From Arthrobacter gandavensis (GTDB taxonomy: Bacteria > Actinomycetota > Actinomycetes > Actinomycetales > Micrococcaceae), in assembly GCF_009192735.1 (NCBI RefSeq), contig NZ_VTFU01000004.1, forward strand, positions 434,001-498,000: a stretch of 64,000 nucleotides of DNA. Direction: 5' to 3'. The first letter of the stretch is position 1. Each line of letters begins with the position of its first letter. Shown in pieces: positions 46,406-54,805 of this stretch. A program made the translations under genes and the position numbers. The notes beneath the pieces were generated by a model that worked only from the letters and a program-made list of their open reading frames with translations, searched no databases and was not told the DNA's origin.

Positions 46406-46434
46406 GGCCGGGTCTGGCCAGGCTAAGCCCGGCC
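46406..46434. terminator. Hairpin between convergent genes
   Basis: GGCCGGG (46406-46412) pairs with CCCGGCC (46428-46434) and a shorter inner pairing is possible. It lies between the stops at 46397 and 46449. Confidence 0.45.
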
Positions 46435-46448
46435 AGCCGCCGTCGTCC

Positions 46449-47732
46449 TCAGCGCTCCTCGCGTTCGAGCCAGGGCCCGACGGCGTAACCAACGACGACG
46501 CCCACGGCCACTTCGGCCGCGATCCACAAGCCCGTCCACAGCGGATCTGCGCCAACCTCGACAAAGCGGCCAACCCCGGCTGAGCCCCCGGTGATCAGTA
46601 CCACTCCCGCGGCCAGGATTCCCGAGACCAGCCCGACAAAGGCGCCCAGCAGGATCGTGGATACCGGTGCCGTGAACCAGCGCGCCCTGATCTTCAGGGA
46701 CAGCCACTCATCAAAGTGGTTCTCACCCTCGCGCAGGAACCACCAGCCGGCCAGAATGCCTGCGACAACGGGCAGCATGAGCGCTGCTGCTCCGTATTCC
46801 ATTCCACCAGTGGGCAGGGCTGCCAGCAAGGGAATCCCCGGCAGCGGTCCCACCGTGGTTTCGAGTGGGCTGATGACGCTGCCCGTACCGATGGCGAACC
46901 CCGCGCCAGAGGTCCAGCCCAGTGCCCAGCCCGCAAAGTTGGGCATCAAACCGAGCTCGACGACGGTCAGGACGGTGCCGCCGATGATGCCCGCGTCCAG
47001 ATGCTGATAGACCGACACAATGTCCGCCCAGCTCATGACCAGGGCAGCGGTGAGAAGCAGGGCGGAAAGCCCCAGGGCAGCGGTGATGCCGACGGCGCCG
47101 GCCCGGATGACAGCCCACACGTAGGATCCGGCCCAGCGCGAGTGCTGGCTTGTGCGGGAGATCCAGTCGGTCAGGTCCACGCCGATGAGACGCACCCAGG
47201 AACCCGACTCTCGCCGCGCACCGATAACCAGTCCCAGCCCCGCAGCGATGAGCGGCACCAGGGCTCCTGCCGTCACCGAGATGGAGACGTCGTCGTTGGC
47301 GGAGAAATAAGCCGCCGCCCAGCCCAGGAGGGCGTAGGTTCCGAGCGCGCCCAGCAGCGCCTGCCACAGCTGATCCGTGTAAGAGGCCTTCGCTAAACGC
47401 CGCCCCGCCCGCCAGGACAGGAAAAACGGAATGAGGGTCAGGCCCAGGGGAATCAGGGACAACACTCCCGTGGTTTCATCTGCGGCCAGTGTTCCAGCTG
47501 GGAAGGTCAGGTTCAGCGGTACGCCGTGGATCAGGAGCCAGCCTTGCCCGCCCAACCTGGCCAGCGATGCGAAGTCGCGGTCGGTAAAGCCGTCGGCAAA
47601 CCAGACGCCGATCAGCGGCAGGAATATCAGCAGGGCGGAGAGGACTGCAGCTTGGCCAAGTTCGACCACTCCCTGCAGCCACAAGGGCATGGGTAGGACA
47701 CCCGAGGATTTCGGGCGGGTAAAGAGTTTCAT
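46449..47732 (-). CDS. DUF6350 membrane protein (PerM-like)
   Basis: A 427-residue polytopic protein with about ten hydrophobic segments and few charged loops. Position next to purN matches the mycobacterial Rv0955 (PerM) - purN - purH order. PerM supports cell division and persistence in mycobacteria; whether that role holds here is inference. GGAGAG lies directly upstream of the ATG. Confidence 0.82.
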   Translation of the reverse strand: MKLFTRPKSSGVLPMPLWLQGVVELGQAAVLSALLIFLPLIGVWFADGFTDRDFASLARLGGQGWLLIHGVPLNLTFPAGTLAADETTGVLSLIPLGLTLIPFFLSWRAGRRLAKASYTDQLWQALLGALGTYALLGWAAAYFSANDDVSISVTAGALVPLIAAGLGLVIGARRESGSWVRLIGVDLTDWISRTSQHSRWAGSYVWAVIRAGAVGITAALGLSALLLTAALVMSWADIVSVYQHLDAGIIGGTVLTVVELGLMPNFAGWALGWTSGAGFAIGTGSVISPLETTVGPLPGIPLLAALPTGGMEYGAAALMLPVVAGILAGWWFLREGENHFDEWLSLKIRARWFTAPVSTILLGAFVGLVSGILAAGVVLITGGSAGVGRFVEVGADPLWTGLWIAAEVAVGVVVGYAVGPWLEREER

Positions 47733-47793
47733 CTCTCCTATCGTCCCATTCAGCGCACGGCGGGCGGCTCAGGAGCGGCCGTGTCGGCGCCGC

Positions 47794-48546
47794 TTAGGCC
47801 GCGAGGTCGAGAATGCCCTTGGCCAGCGCGGCCGCGGCACCGAAGAACGCAAAGATGACGACGGCGGCACGCGCCTGGTCATCGCGGATGAAGCGCTGCA
47901 GCTTCTCTCCCGCATAGATGCCGCCGATAATCATCAACGCGATCAGCGCCCAGGCCCATGGTTCGAACGGTGGCATCTGCCCGGGGTCCAGAGACAGCTT
48001 GGCGGTCAGCGTGACAACGGCAATGGTGACGAAGAATGGCTGGAGGGTGGCGGCGAACGAGCGCTGCGGCCAGCGGGCCATGAGGGCGTAGGCGCTCACC
48101 GAGGGACCGCCCACGCCCGCCACCGCGTTGGTGATCCCGGCGATAAAGCCCGCTACGGCCTTGGGCGCATTTCCGGTCACCGTCACCGAGGTGCGCTGCA
48201 TCAGCAGCGAAGCCGTCAACGCCACCAGGACGACTGCGCCAACAACGACTGCCATCGGCGCCGAGGGCAGATACACCGCTGCCACTGAGGCTGGAATACT
48301 GCCGCACACCGCCGGGATGGCCAACCACCGGTACATGTTCCAATCAATGTCTTTCCGGACCCGGAGCATGATCAGGGACGAGGAGACCAGCCCGCAGACG
48401 TTGACCATCAGGACGCCGCCGTGTGAGCCGAGGATGATCACCAGAAACGGGGAAATCAGCAGGGCAAAGCCAAGACCTGCAATCCGCTGGGCAATGGCGC
48501 CTATAAAAACGGCTACGAGTACGACGATGAGGAGTCCGATAGTCAC
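47794..48546 (-). CDS. TauE/SafE-family (sulfite exporter) membrane protein
   Basis: About 250 residues with eight hydrophobic segments in two related halves, as in the TauE/SafE family. The half-repeats read AGLGFALLISPF and GFIAGITNAVAGVGGPS, the latter being the family's diagnostic motif. Family members export sulfite, sulfoacetate or other organosulfur anions; the substrate here is unknown. I chose the GTG at 48546, which has TAGTGT 7 nt upstream; a GTG at 48555 is also in frame. Confidence 0.86.
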   Translation of the reverse strand: MTIGLLIVVLVAVFIGAIAQRIAGLGFALLISPFLVIILGSHGGVLMVNVCGLVSSSLIMLRVRKDIDWNMYRWLAIPAVCGSIPASVAAVYLPSAPMAVVVGAVVLVALTASLLMQRTSVTVTGNAPKAVAGFIAGITNAVAGVGGPSVSAYALMARWPQRSFAATLQPFFVTIAVVTLTAKLSLDPGQMPPFEPWAWALIALMIIGGIYAGEKLQRFIRDDQARAAVVIFAFFGAAAALAKGILDLAA

Positions 48547-48553
48547 CCCGAAC

Positions 48554-48559
48554 ACACTA
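48554..48559 (-). promoter_or_regulatory. -10 element of a leaderless start (TauE/SafE gene)
   Basis: Minus-strand TAGTGT lies 7 nt before the GTG at 48546. It overlaps by two bases the opposing TACGCT of the DUF1684 gene. Confidence 0.45.
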
Positions 48560-48563
48560 CGCT
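48558..48563 (+). promoter_or_regulatory. -10 element of a leaderless start (DUF1684 gene)
   Basis: TACGCT lies 6 nt before the ATG at 48570. Confidence 0.5.
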
Positions 48564-48569
48564 GAACCC

Positions 48570-49205
48570 ATGGTCTCCCCCGTCAAGGTCCTTCAGACAG
48601 CGGACTGGCGCCGTCGCGTCTTCAACCTGTACGCCCAGGTGCGGCTCACCTCCCAGGAGGTGTCGCCGTCGTACGCCCATGGTTTGTGGCGCGCTGAACG
48701 GGACAGGCTCTTCGCTGAACACCCGGCGTCCCCTTTGAAGGCGCACGCCAAGGAGCGTTTCCGGGGCCTGGAGATCGGCGGCTACGATCCCGACCTGCGC
48801 TGCGACGCCGTGATCGACAACGACGGCGCGGGCCAGGAAATGAACGTCCAGACGGGAACGGACGGAGTGGTGCCGTTTGTCCGGCTCGGCACGGTGGACG
48901 CCGACGGCGTGGGCCGGCTCGCCGTGTGGCGGTTGGCATCCTACGGGGGCGGGATTTTCCTTCCCCTGCGCGACGGCCTTTCCGGAACGGACGGAGGAAG
49001 CTACGGCGGCGGCCGGTACCTGCTGGACACGATCAAGGGTGCGGACCTCGGCCCCGGTGCGGCCCCCGGGAGCCTCATTCTGGATTTCAACTTTCTGTAC
49101 AACCCGTCGTGCGCCTATGACGAGGCCTGGGCGTGTCCGCTTCCCGGCCCGGACAACCGGACGGATGCGCAGCTGCGGGTTGGCGAAATGTACGCGGAGT
49201 ACTAG
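48570..49205 (+). CDS. DUF1684 domain-containing protein
   Basis: 211 residues covering the whole DUF1684 family. Visible family features are LWRAERDRLFAEHPASPL at the N-terminus, the Gly-rich GGIFLPLRDGLSGTDGGSYGGGRYLLD and the C-terminal DFNFLYNPSCAYDEAWACPLPGP, a conserved metal-binding-like Cys/Asp/Pro cluster. Biochemical function is not established for the family. Apparently leaderless. Confidence 0.88.
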   Translation: MVSPVKVLQTADWRRRVFNLYAQVRLTSQEVSPSYAHGLWRAERDRLFAEHPASPLKAHAKERFRGLEIGGYDPDLRCDAVIDNDGAGQEMNVQTGTDGVVPFVRLGTVDADGVGRLAVWRLASYGGGIFLPLRDGLSGTDGGSYGGGRYLLDTIKGADLGPGAAPGSLILDFNFLYNPSCAYDEAWACPLPGPDNRTDAQLRVGEMYAEY

Positions 49206-49233
49206 CAGTGGCTCGTCATGGCGGCTGAATGCC

Positions 49234-49239
49234 TAAGCT
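49234..49239 (+). promoter_or_regulatory. -10 element of a leaderless start (second GNAT)
   Basis: TAAGCT lies 7 nt before a GTG at 49247. This favours the GTG over the ATG at 49229, which overlaps the hexamer region. Confidence 0.5.
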
Positions 49240-49246
49240 GGGACCC

Positions 49247-49804
49247 GTGACCGTTTCCGTTTCTGCCGCACATCCAGACGACGCAGCTGAGCTGGCGGCG
49301 CTCGCAGCCCTGACCTTCCCTCTGGCCTGTCCCCCGGCGGTTAGCCAGGAGGACAGCGCTGCCTTTGTTGCGGCCAATTTGTCGGAGGAGCGCTTTCGGG
49401 ACTATCTGGCCGATCCCGCCAAACGGGTTTTGGTGGTCCGGGAACGCGGCCACATCCGCGGATATGCACTCCTGGTTCTTGCCCCGCCCGCCGACCCTGA
49501 AGTTACTGAAGTCCTGCAGCATGTTCCCGGACCCGCGGCGGAACTCTCCAAGTGCTATGTCCACCCGGCAGCGCACGGTTCCGGTCTGGCTGCTGCACTG
49601 ATGCAGGCGGCGAAGGACGCGGCAGCAGCGGCTGGGTACCGATCACTGTGGCTGGGGGTGAATGACCTGAACGTCCGCGCCCAGGCTTTCTACCGCAAGA
49701 GCGGATTTGCCGAGGCGGGACGGCGAAGCTTCGGCGTCGGGCCCCACATCTTCCGCGATTTCATTCTCACTGCGTCCCTGACCGCCGACGGCCCCGGAAA
49801 ATGA
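49247..49804 (+). CDS. GNAT-family N-acetyltransferase
   Basis: 185 residues from the GTG at 49247. The acetyl-CoA site is LSKCYVHPAAHGSGLAAALMQAA, followed by LWLGVNDLNVRAQAFYRKSGFAEAG, both standard GNAT motifs. An AAxTFPLACPP stretch near the N-terminus belongs to the acceptor side. The acceptor is unknown. Confidence 0.88.
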   Translation: MTVSVSAAHPDDAAELAALAALTFPLACPPAVSQEDSAAFVAANLSEERFRDYLADPAKRVLVVRERGHIRGYALLVLAPPADPEVTEVLQHVPGPAAELSKCYVHPAAHGSGLAAALMQAAKDAAAAAGYRSLWLGVNDLNVRAQAFYRKSGFAEAGRRSFGVGPHIFRDFILTASLTADGPGK

Positions 49805-49816
49805 CACACTGATTCC

Positions 49817-50614
49817 GTGCAAACGTTCCTGCCGTATGACAGCTTCAGCCGCAGTGCCGGCGTCCTTGACCAGGCACGGCTGGGCAAACAGCGGGTGGAG
49901 ACACTTCAGGTGCTGCGCGCCCTGGTCATCCCGGATTACGGCTGGCAGAGCCATCCCGCCATGAAGATGTGGATGGGGCATGTTCCGGCGTTGACGGCTT
50001 ATGGGCTCGCGATGACCCGGGAATGGACTGCCCGAGGGCACGCCGACACCGTCTTTGATCAGATTCTGGAGTTTGCTCCCGAAGCCGGGGACGATGACGT
50101 CGATATGCCTCCGTGGTTCGGCGACCCGGCGTTTCATGAGAGCCACCGGTCCAACTTGATCATCAAGTCCCCTGATATTTACGGGCCGCTGTTTCCGGAC
50201 ACCCGGGGCGGCCTGCCGTACGTGTGGCCCGAGCCGAAGCGTCCCGAGCTGCCTGCGGAGCCCGACGGCGATACGGTCTGGGTTGCCCGGCCCGCCCCGG
50301 GCACATCCGATCAGCCAACCATTGTGCTGCCGATGCTGTCAGCGAAAGGTACCCCGATTTCCGGCAAGAAGGGCCGGCAGCTGGTTCGTTTCCTGGAGGA
50401 CATGGACGACGGCGACGACGTGGTTCTGCTGGGCGCCGACCGCTCGGTGCTGCTTACCGGGACCGTGGGGCCGGTGCGGTTGACGAACGACACCGCATCT
50501 CGCTCGGTGACCGTTACCGGGCAGGTTCCCCGATCCGATTTTGATTACCCTGCGCGGTTACAGGATCCGCGGACGCTTTTCCGGGTGCCGCGGCCCGGTG
50601 TCTCGGGCAGCTAA
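49817..50614 (+). CDS. MSMEG_6728-family protein (pyrimidine-dimer-glycosylase-like domain)
   Basis: 265 residues, GTG start. The N-terminal ~150 residues match the MSMEG_6728 family, which has a pyrimidine dimer DNA glycosylase-like fold: MQTFLPYDSF, LGKQRVETLQVLRAL, WQSHPAMKMW and HRSNLIIKSPDIYG. A second, C-terminal domain of ~100 residues (after WVARPAPG) is a small beta-rich unit. DNA repair is possible but untested. CACACT lies 6 nt before the start, so it may be leaderless. Confidence 0.82.
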   Translation: MQTFLPYDSFSRSAGVLDQARLGKQRVETLQVLRALVIPDYGWQSHPAMKMWMGHVPALTAYGLAMTREWTARGHADTVFDQILEFAPEAGDDDVDMPPWFGDPAFHESHRSNLIIKSPDIYGPLFPDTRGGLPYVWPEPKRPELPAEPDGDTVWVARPAPGTSDQPTIVLPMLSAKGTPISGKKGRQLVRFLEDMDDGDDVVLLGADRSVLLTGTVGPVRLTNDTASRSVTVTGQVPRSDFDYPARLQDPRTLFRVPRPGVSGS

Positions 50615-51501
50615 CAGCCGAAGCCGGCAGGGTTTACCAGGCAATTGTCAGCCACGCTGCGCGATTCTGCTTTCCAGACGCTAACGGTTTGCGTTGGAGG
50701 GAAGGCCAGTGCACGCCCGTCAATGGGTATCATCGGTCCGCCGTTGACCGAATATTTGCCGGAGAAGTAAACGGCGACGGATACAAAATAGTCACCGGGC
50801 TCCTCGTAAATATGGCTTGTTTCCGTTTCGTCCCCCATTAGGTCCTCCGGAAGCGGGCCCCCTGGCTGCGATGACGGCCCATATATGGTTCCGTCTCCGT
50901 AATTCCACTCATACTCGGTAGGCCGCACTTCGATACGGATGGTTTGCCCCAACAATGTCATGTCGAATGTCTGAGACCAAGCCTCGGCATAAAGATTTGT
51001 GGGCATGTTTACCAACGAAAAAGGGCTCGGCTGCAAGGTAAACCGGCCAGGATCAATTGGTGCCGTCTGAAACTCGGTGAGGACCAGTCCGACGAGCTCG
51101 GCGGCGACTTCGTCAGGATCCGAGGTATAGATGCAGGTAGGGGTGTCACCGTATCTGGGCCAGGTCTCGCGGGGAGTTGCCTTCAAACCGCTGTGCCACC
51201 ATACATACTGGCCATCTGGGGCAGCGTCGCATTCCACGGGCTGGCCCGCCAAGCAGTCGATGTCGCCGTTTTCCTCATCGAAACAGACCGGGCGGTAGTA
51301 GAATCCCTGCAAACTGTCTGGTGTTCCCACGTTTACAGGGACGATGTTCCCTGTCTTTGGGTCTTTCTGGCGGACGACGCCCTCGACTCCCCCTGGAGCC
51401 CAACCGCCTTCTCCGTCCGCAGCGCTGACCGGAAGAACTGAGGTGCCGTTGACCACGATCCATATGAGGGCAACGACTGTTATTCGCCAATAATGTTTCA
51501 A
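50611..51501 (-). CDS. Secreted protein with a PKD-like domain
   Basis: 296 residues. The N-terminus is a signal peptide (KHYWRITVVALIWIVV..., cleavage near PVSAAD). Acidic, Cys-containing sequence follows. A PKD-type beta-sandwich is indicated by EWNYGDGT and TSHIYEEPGDYFVSVAVYF near the C-terminus. No catalytic motif is visible; surface binding or adhesion is the likeliest role. The DNA is visibly less GC-rich than its neighbours. It follows the DUF6318 lipoprotein gene after 12 nt. Confidence 0.8.
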   Translation of the reverse strand: MKHYWRITVVALIWIVVNGTSVLPVSAADGEGGWAPGGVEGVVRQKDPKTGNIVPVNVGTPDSLQGFYYRPVCFDEENGDIDCLAGQPVECDAAPDGQYVWWHSGLKATPRETWPRYGDTPTCIYTSDPDEVAAELVGLVLTEFQTAPIDPGRFTLQPSPFSLVNMPTNLYAEAWSQTFDMTLLGQTIRIEVRPTEYEWNYGDGTIYGPSSQPGGPLPEDLMGDETETSHIYEEPGDYFVSVAVYFSGKYSVNGGPMIPIDGRALAFPPTQTVSVWKAESRSVADNCLVNPAGFGC

Positions 51502-51513
51502 CAGTATGGCTCC

Positions 51514-52224
51514 TCACATTTCAATAGTTACGAGGGTTACGACGTACCATCCATTCGAGGTATAAACAGCTTCCATCAACTGAACGGCAGGTAAAGCGTT
51601 TCCCGGATCTGATCCGACATATCCCGTCGGACTGTAGTATTGCAAGTCATCTTGAATGATAAGCGTTGTCGCTTGGAAGGCTCCTTTGTCGGTTTCAACA
51701 AAGTTTGAACTTACATCCTGCAGGTGTAATCTTGCTCCGGACATCCAATCCTCATTTGCATATCCACTTTCAAGAACTCGGTAATAACTCTGACAATTGA
51801 AACAACTATCATCGCTAACGGCACGAACCGGACCTGGATCACCGGTCTCATACCCGTAATTGACCAGCGAGTACCAGTACTCGGCGAAAGCCTCGAGACC
51901 TTCCTTGGACTCCTGCTTCGCAAGCTCCGGCATGACCGGCAAGGGAACGTTCTCGGCAGGGCCCTCAGCAGAAGCGGGCTTGTAAGCAGCAGTCTGGGTA
52001 GGCGTCGGGGTTGGAGAAGCCGACTCGCTCGCATCGTCGTCAGCGCCGGCAGTGCTGCTGGGAGTCGCACTGCTGGAACTGCCTTCAGCCGCCTCAGCAC
52101 CGGGATCGTCGTTAGCCCCTGAGCACCCGCCCAACAACAAAACAGCAGCAAGTCCGAGCACACCCATTCGGGCGGCAGGTCTGGTGACGGAAAAGTCAAC
52201 ATGACGAACACCGGTACGGAACAT
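51514..52224 (-). CDS. DUF6318 family lipoprotein
   Basis: 236 residues from the ATG at 52224. A basic n-region and the lipobox LLLGGC (Cys34) precede an Asp/Ser/Ala/Thr-rich linker. The conserved DUF6318 domain then begins near TAAYKPASAEGPAENVPLP and contains CFNCQSYYRV. The frame is open 29 codons upstream, but no second signal is present there. Function unknown; secreted-side location is clear. It pairs with the PKD protein gene. Confidence 0.88.
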   Translation of the reverse strand: MFRTGVRHVDFSVTRPAARMGVLGLAAVLLLGGCSGANDDPGAEAAEGSSSSATPSSTAGADDDASESASPTPTPTQTAAYKPASAEGPAENVPLPVMPELAKQESKEGLEAFAEYWYSLVNYGYETGDPGPVRAVSDDSCFNCQSYYRVLESGYANEDWMSGARLHLQDVSSNFVETDKGAFQATTLIIQDDLQYYSPTGYVGSDPGNALPAVQLMEAVYTSNGWYVVTLVTIEM

Positions 52225-52354
52225 TTCGAGAACCCCCAGGGCAAAATGGTGCGGGACTGTGAGTGACGCCAATAGTACGCAGGATGAGCCACAGCATACG
52301 GAGTTATCCACAGGGCACCAGAGGAATCCGAAAACTCGCTCTCCTAAAGGGAAC

Positions 52355-53002
52355 TCAATCCGTATCCCGCAAGGACACCAGCATCCGCTTCACATCGCGG
52401 AATTCGGCAGAATCAACATAGGCGGCAGCACCATCAAGATAGGACTGCCCCGGCGCTAATTCGTCCGAGGGGTATGCTCCGGCAAAACGGCCGCCGCTGG
52501 ATTCGGTGAAGGTGAAGAAATCAAAAAGGCCGCACTGGCCTCGGTCGCCTGTTTCACTGATGACGGCATAAGTGGCCACCGGTTCGCCGCGGTCCGGAGA
52601 TGACGGGGCAATGGAACGGTAAACAAACCGCTGCTCAGTGCCCTGTATGGACTCCAATTCCGGCATGGGCTCGGTGTCGTATTCGGTGTATTGGACGTCC
52701 ACATCCGGGTCCGAACAAATCAAATCGGCAATGAGTCCGGTGTCCAGACGCGCAACCATGTCTCCCCCGGCGTCTTTCACCTGCACGGAAATCCCGCCGG
52801 CCGGGTCATTGGCGAGGGCAGGTTCCTCCTGCACCTTCCAGTCCGCCCGATGCTCGAACACGAGGGAACCGTCCGGAGTTGTGTAGGAAACCCAGGCCGC
52901 CGGGGCACTGGATGGTTGACCGGTGTCAGATGGACCGGCACAGGATGACATACTGAGCACAAGCAGCGTCGCCGCCGCCAGCGTGGTGTTACGGTATCTC
53001 AC
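52355..53002 (-). CDS. Hypothetical lipoprotein
   Basis: 215 residues from a GTG at 53002 with GGGAGC upstream. The signal ends in the lipobox-like VLSMSSC (Cys21). The mature domain has a beta-rich pattern with YTTPDGSLVFEHRADWKVQEEPAL, resembling small secreted PsbP/LpqN-like proteins, but I do not recognise a specific family. One Cys pair (DLICSDPD and GQCGLFDF) may form a disulfide. Confidence 0.75.
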   Translation of the reverse strand: MRYRNTTLAAATLLVLSMSSCAGPSDTGQPSSAPAAWVSYTTPDGSLVFEHRADWKVQEEPALANDPAGGISVQVKDAGGDMVARLDTGLIADLICSDPDVDVQYTEYDTEPMPELESIQGTEQRFVYRSIAPSSPDRGEPVATYAVISETGDRGQCGLFDFFTFTESSGGRFAGAYPSDELAPGQSYLDGAAAYVDSAEFRDVKRMLVSLRDTD

Positions 53003-53173
53003 ATCAGCTCCCGGAGATGTCCGCGCTAGCACTCAATGCTACCCAGCTGCGGCACCCGCGCCCAGAGCATCCGGTCCAACCGGGATGCGCCCGGCCTATC
53101 CGGTCCGCACCCGAGGGAAGACCAGCACCACCATTGTGCAGAGCCGCACGAGCCGCGCCCCTAAACCGCGGCC

Positions 53174-54805
53174 ATGCAGCCCCGCACCAGCAACTTATTG
53201 GAGGTTCCGATTACAGATATAGCCGCAGAACACGATGTGTATTTCGGTACCCCCGAGCCGGTGCATGAGAGCGAAGACCTGCAGACGGCTTCATTGGCCG
53301 TCATTCAGCGGGTGGAACACCGGCCCGACGTCGTCAAGGTCAAGGGCCGCCTGACCCTGATGGACACCGGCCTGACCCCGAACCAGGCCATGGTCGAAGA
53401 CCTGTTGTTTGTCAGGAAAGTCCTGGACAACGCCGGGATCACGTATCTTCTCGTCCGCGGCAACGACCAGCGTCCGGTAATCGCCGTTGACCTGGCCCAC
53501 CGCGATGAACTGCGCCGCGCGATGATTGAAGCCTGCCGCGAAGAGCCTTTCTATTCGCGCAGCGTGGACACCAAGAAGACACGGACCCTGCTGATTGCAG
53601 ACGGGGAGCTCGCGTTGGGAACCACATCGCGGATTTACCGGGTTTTCCGCCCGCGTGCCGTCAGCGGCACAAACCTGGTCTTCGGTCCTTCCGCCGGGGT
53701 ACAGCTGGAACTGTGGGACCTCACCGGCCCCGAAATAACGCTCCCGGTGGAAAACTCCCTGACCAGGCGCACCCTGCCGGCCAACGAAGTGGTCCGGGGA
53801 ACCGTGGAAAAGCACGGGCTTACTTGGCCGACCATCGAGAACATGTTCGCGGACCACGCCACCGACATCGACTTCGACGTCGACCTCGTCTTCTCCTGGG
53901 TGGACGGCAGCTCCGCTGAATACCAGGCTGCACGCGCCGAGCGGATGAAGGGTGCCGTAGTCGGCGAAGGGGATGACAACGAAGCCCGCTTCCGCCACAT
54001 CAACGAACTCAAGTACGCCCTGCGCTCGGTCTATATGTTTGCGCCGTGGATCCGCCGCATTTTCATTGCCACCGATTCGGACCGCCCGGCATGGCTGGCG
54101 GACCACCCATCGGTGACCTTTGTCCCGGCGGAAGAACACTTCAGGGACCCCTCGGTGCTGCCCACGCACAACTCGCAGGCCGTCGAGGCGCAGCTGCAGC
54201 ACATTCCCGGGCTGGCCGAGCACTTCCTGTACTCGAACGACGACATGTTCTTTGGCCGCCCGGTGGGCCCGGACCTGTTCTTCTCCCCCGGCGGCATCAC
54301 CAAGTTCATTGAGGCAAGCACCCGCATCGGTCTCGGAGCAAACGACCCGGAACGCAGCGGTTTCGAAAACGCGGCACGGGTAAACCGGCGCCTGCTCTGG
54401 GAACGCTTTGGCCGCATCACCACCCGGCACTTGGAACATACGGCGGCGCCCCTGCGCAAAAGCGTGCTTCTGGAAATGGAAAACGAGTTCCCGAACGAAT
54501 TCGCCGCAACCGCTGCCAGCAGGTTCCGCGCGAAGGACAACATCTCGGTGACCAATTCGCTGTACCACTACTACGCGCTGCTCACCGGCCGCGCCGTCAC
54601 CCAGGAAACCGCAAAGGTAAAGTACGTGGACACCACGTCCTACTCCGGGCTGAAATCCATGGACAAGCTGCTGGCCAAACGCAACATGGACCTGTTCTGC
54701 CTCAATGACGGCAGCTTCCCCGAAGTCCCGTCGGACGAACGGGCCGAGCGCGTCACCGATTTCCTCGAGAAGTTCTTCCCGATCAAGGCCCCCTGGGAGA
54801 ACTAG
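53174..54805 (+). CDS. Stealth family protein (capsular polysaccharide hexose-1-phosphotransferase)
   Basis: A 543-residue sugar-phosphate transferase. Stealth CR1 appears as FDVDLVFSWVDGSS (about residue 240), CR2 as RHINELKYALRSVYMFAPWIRRIFIATDS with HFLYSNDDMFFGRP, then CR3 (SVTNSLYHYYAL) and CR4 near the end. Relatives link hexose-1-phosphate units in capsules or teichoic-acid-like glycans. The N-terminal 230 residues are extra to the core. The start is uncertain: the ATG at 53174 has TAAACC 6 nt upstream, while a clear GGAGG sits 5 nt before an in-frame ATT at 53210. The stop interlocks with the next gene. Confidence 0.9.
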   Translation: MQPRTSNLLEVPITDIAAEHDVYFGTPEPVHESEDLQTASLAVIQRVEHRPDVVKVKGRLTLMDTGLTPNQAMVEDLLFVRKVLDNAGITYLLVRGNDQRPVIAVDLAHRDELRRAMIEACREEPFYSRSVDTKKTRTLLIADGELALGTTSRIYRVFRPRAVSGTNLVFGPSAGVQLELWDLTGPEITLPVENSLTRRTLPANEVVRGTVEKHGLTWPTIENMFADHATDIDFDVDLVFSWVDGSSAEYQAARAERMKGAVVGEGDDNEARFRHINELKYALRSVYMFAPWIRRIFIATDSDRPAWLADHPSVTFVPAEEHFRDPSVLPTHNSQAVEAQLQHIPGLAEHFLYSNDDMFFGRPVGPDLFFSPGGITKFIEASTRIGLGANDPERSGFENAARVNRRLLWERFGRITTRHLEHTAAPLRKSVLLEMENEFPNEFAATAASRFRAKDNISVTNSLYHYYALLTGRAVTQETAKVKYVDTTSYSGLKSMDKLLAKRNMDLFCLNDGSFPEVPSDERAERVTDFLEKFFPIKAPWEN

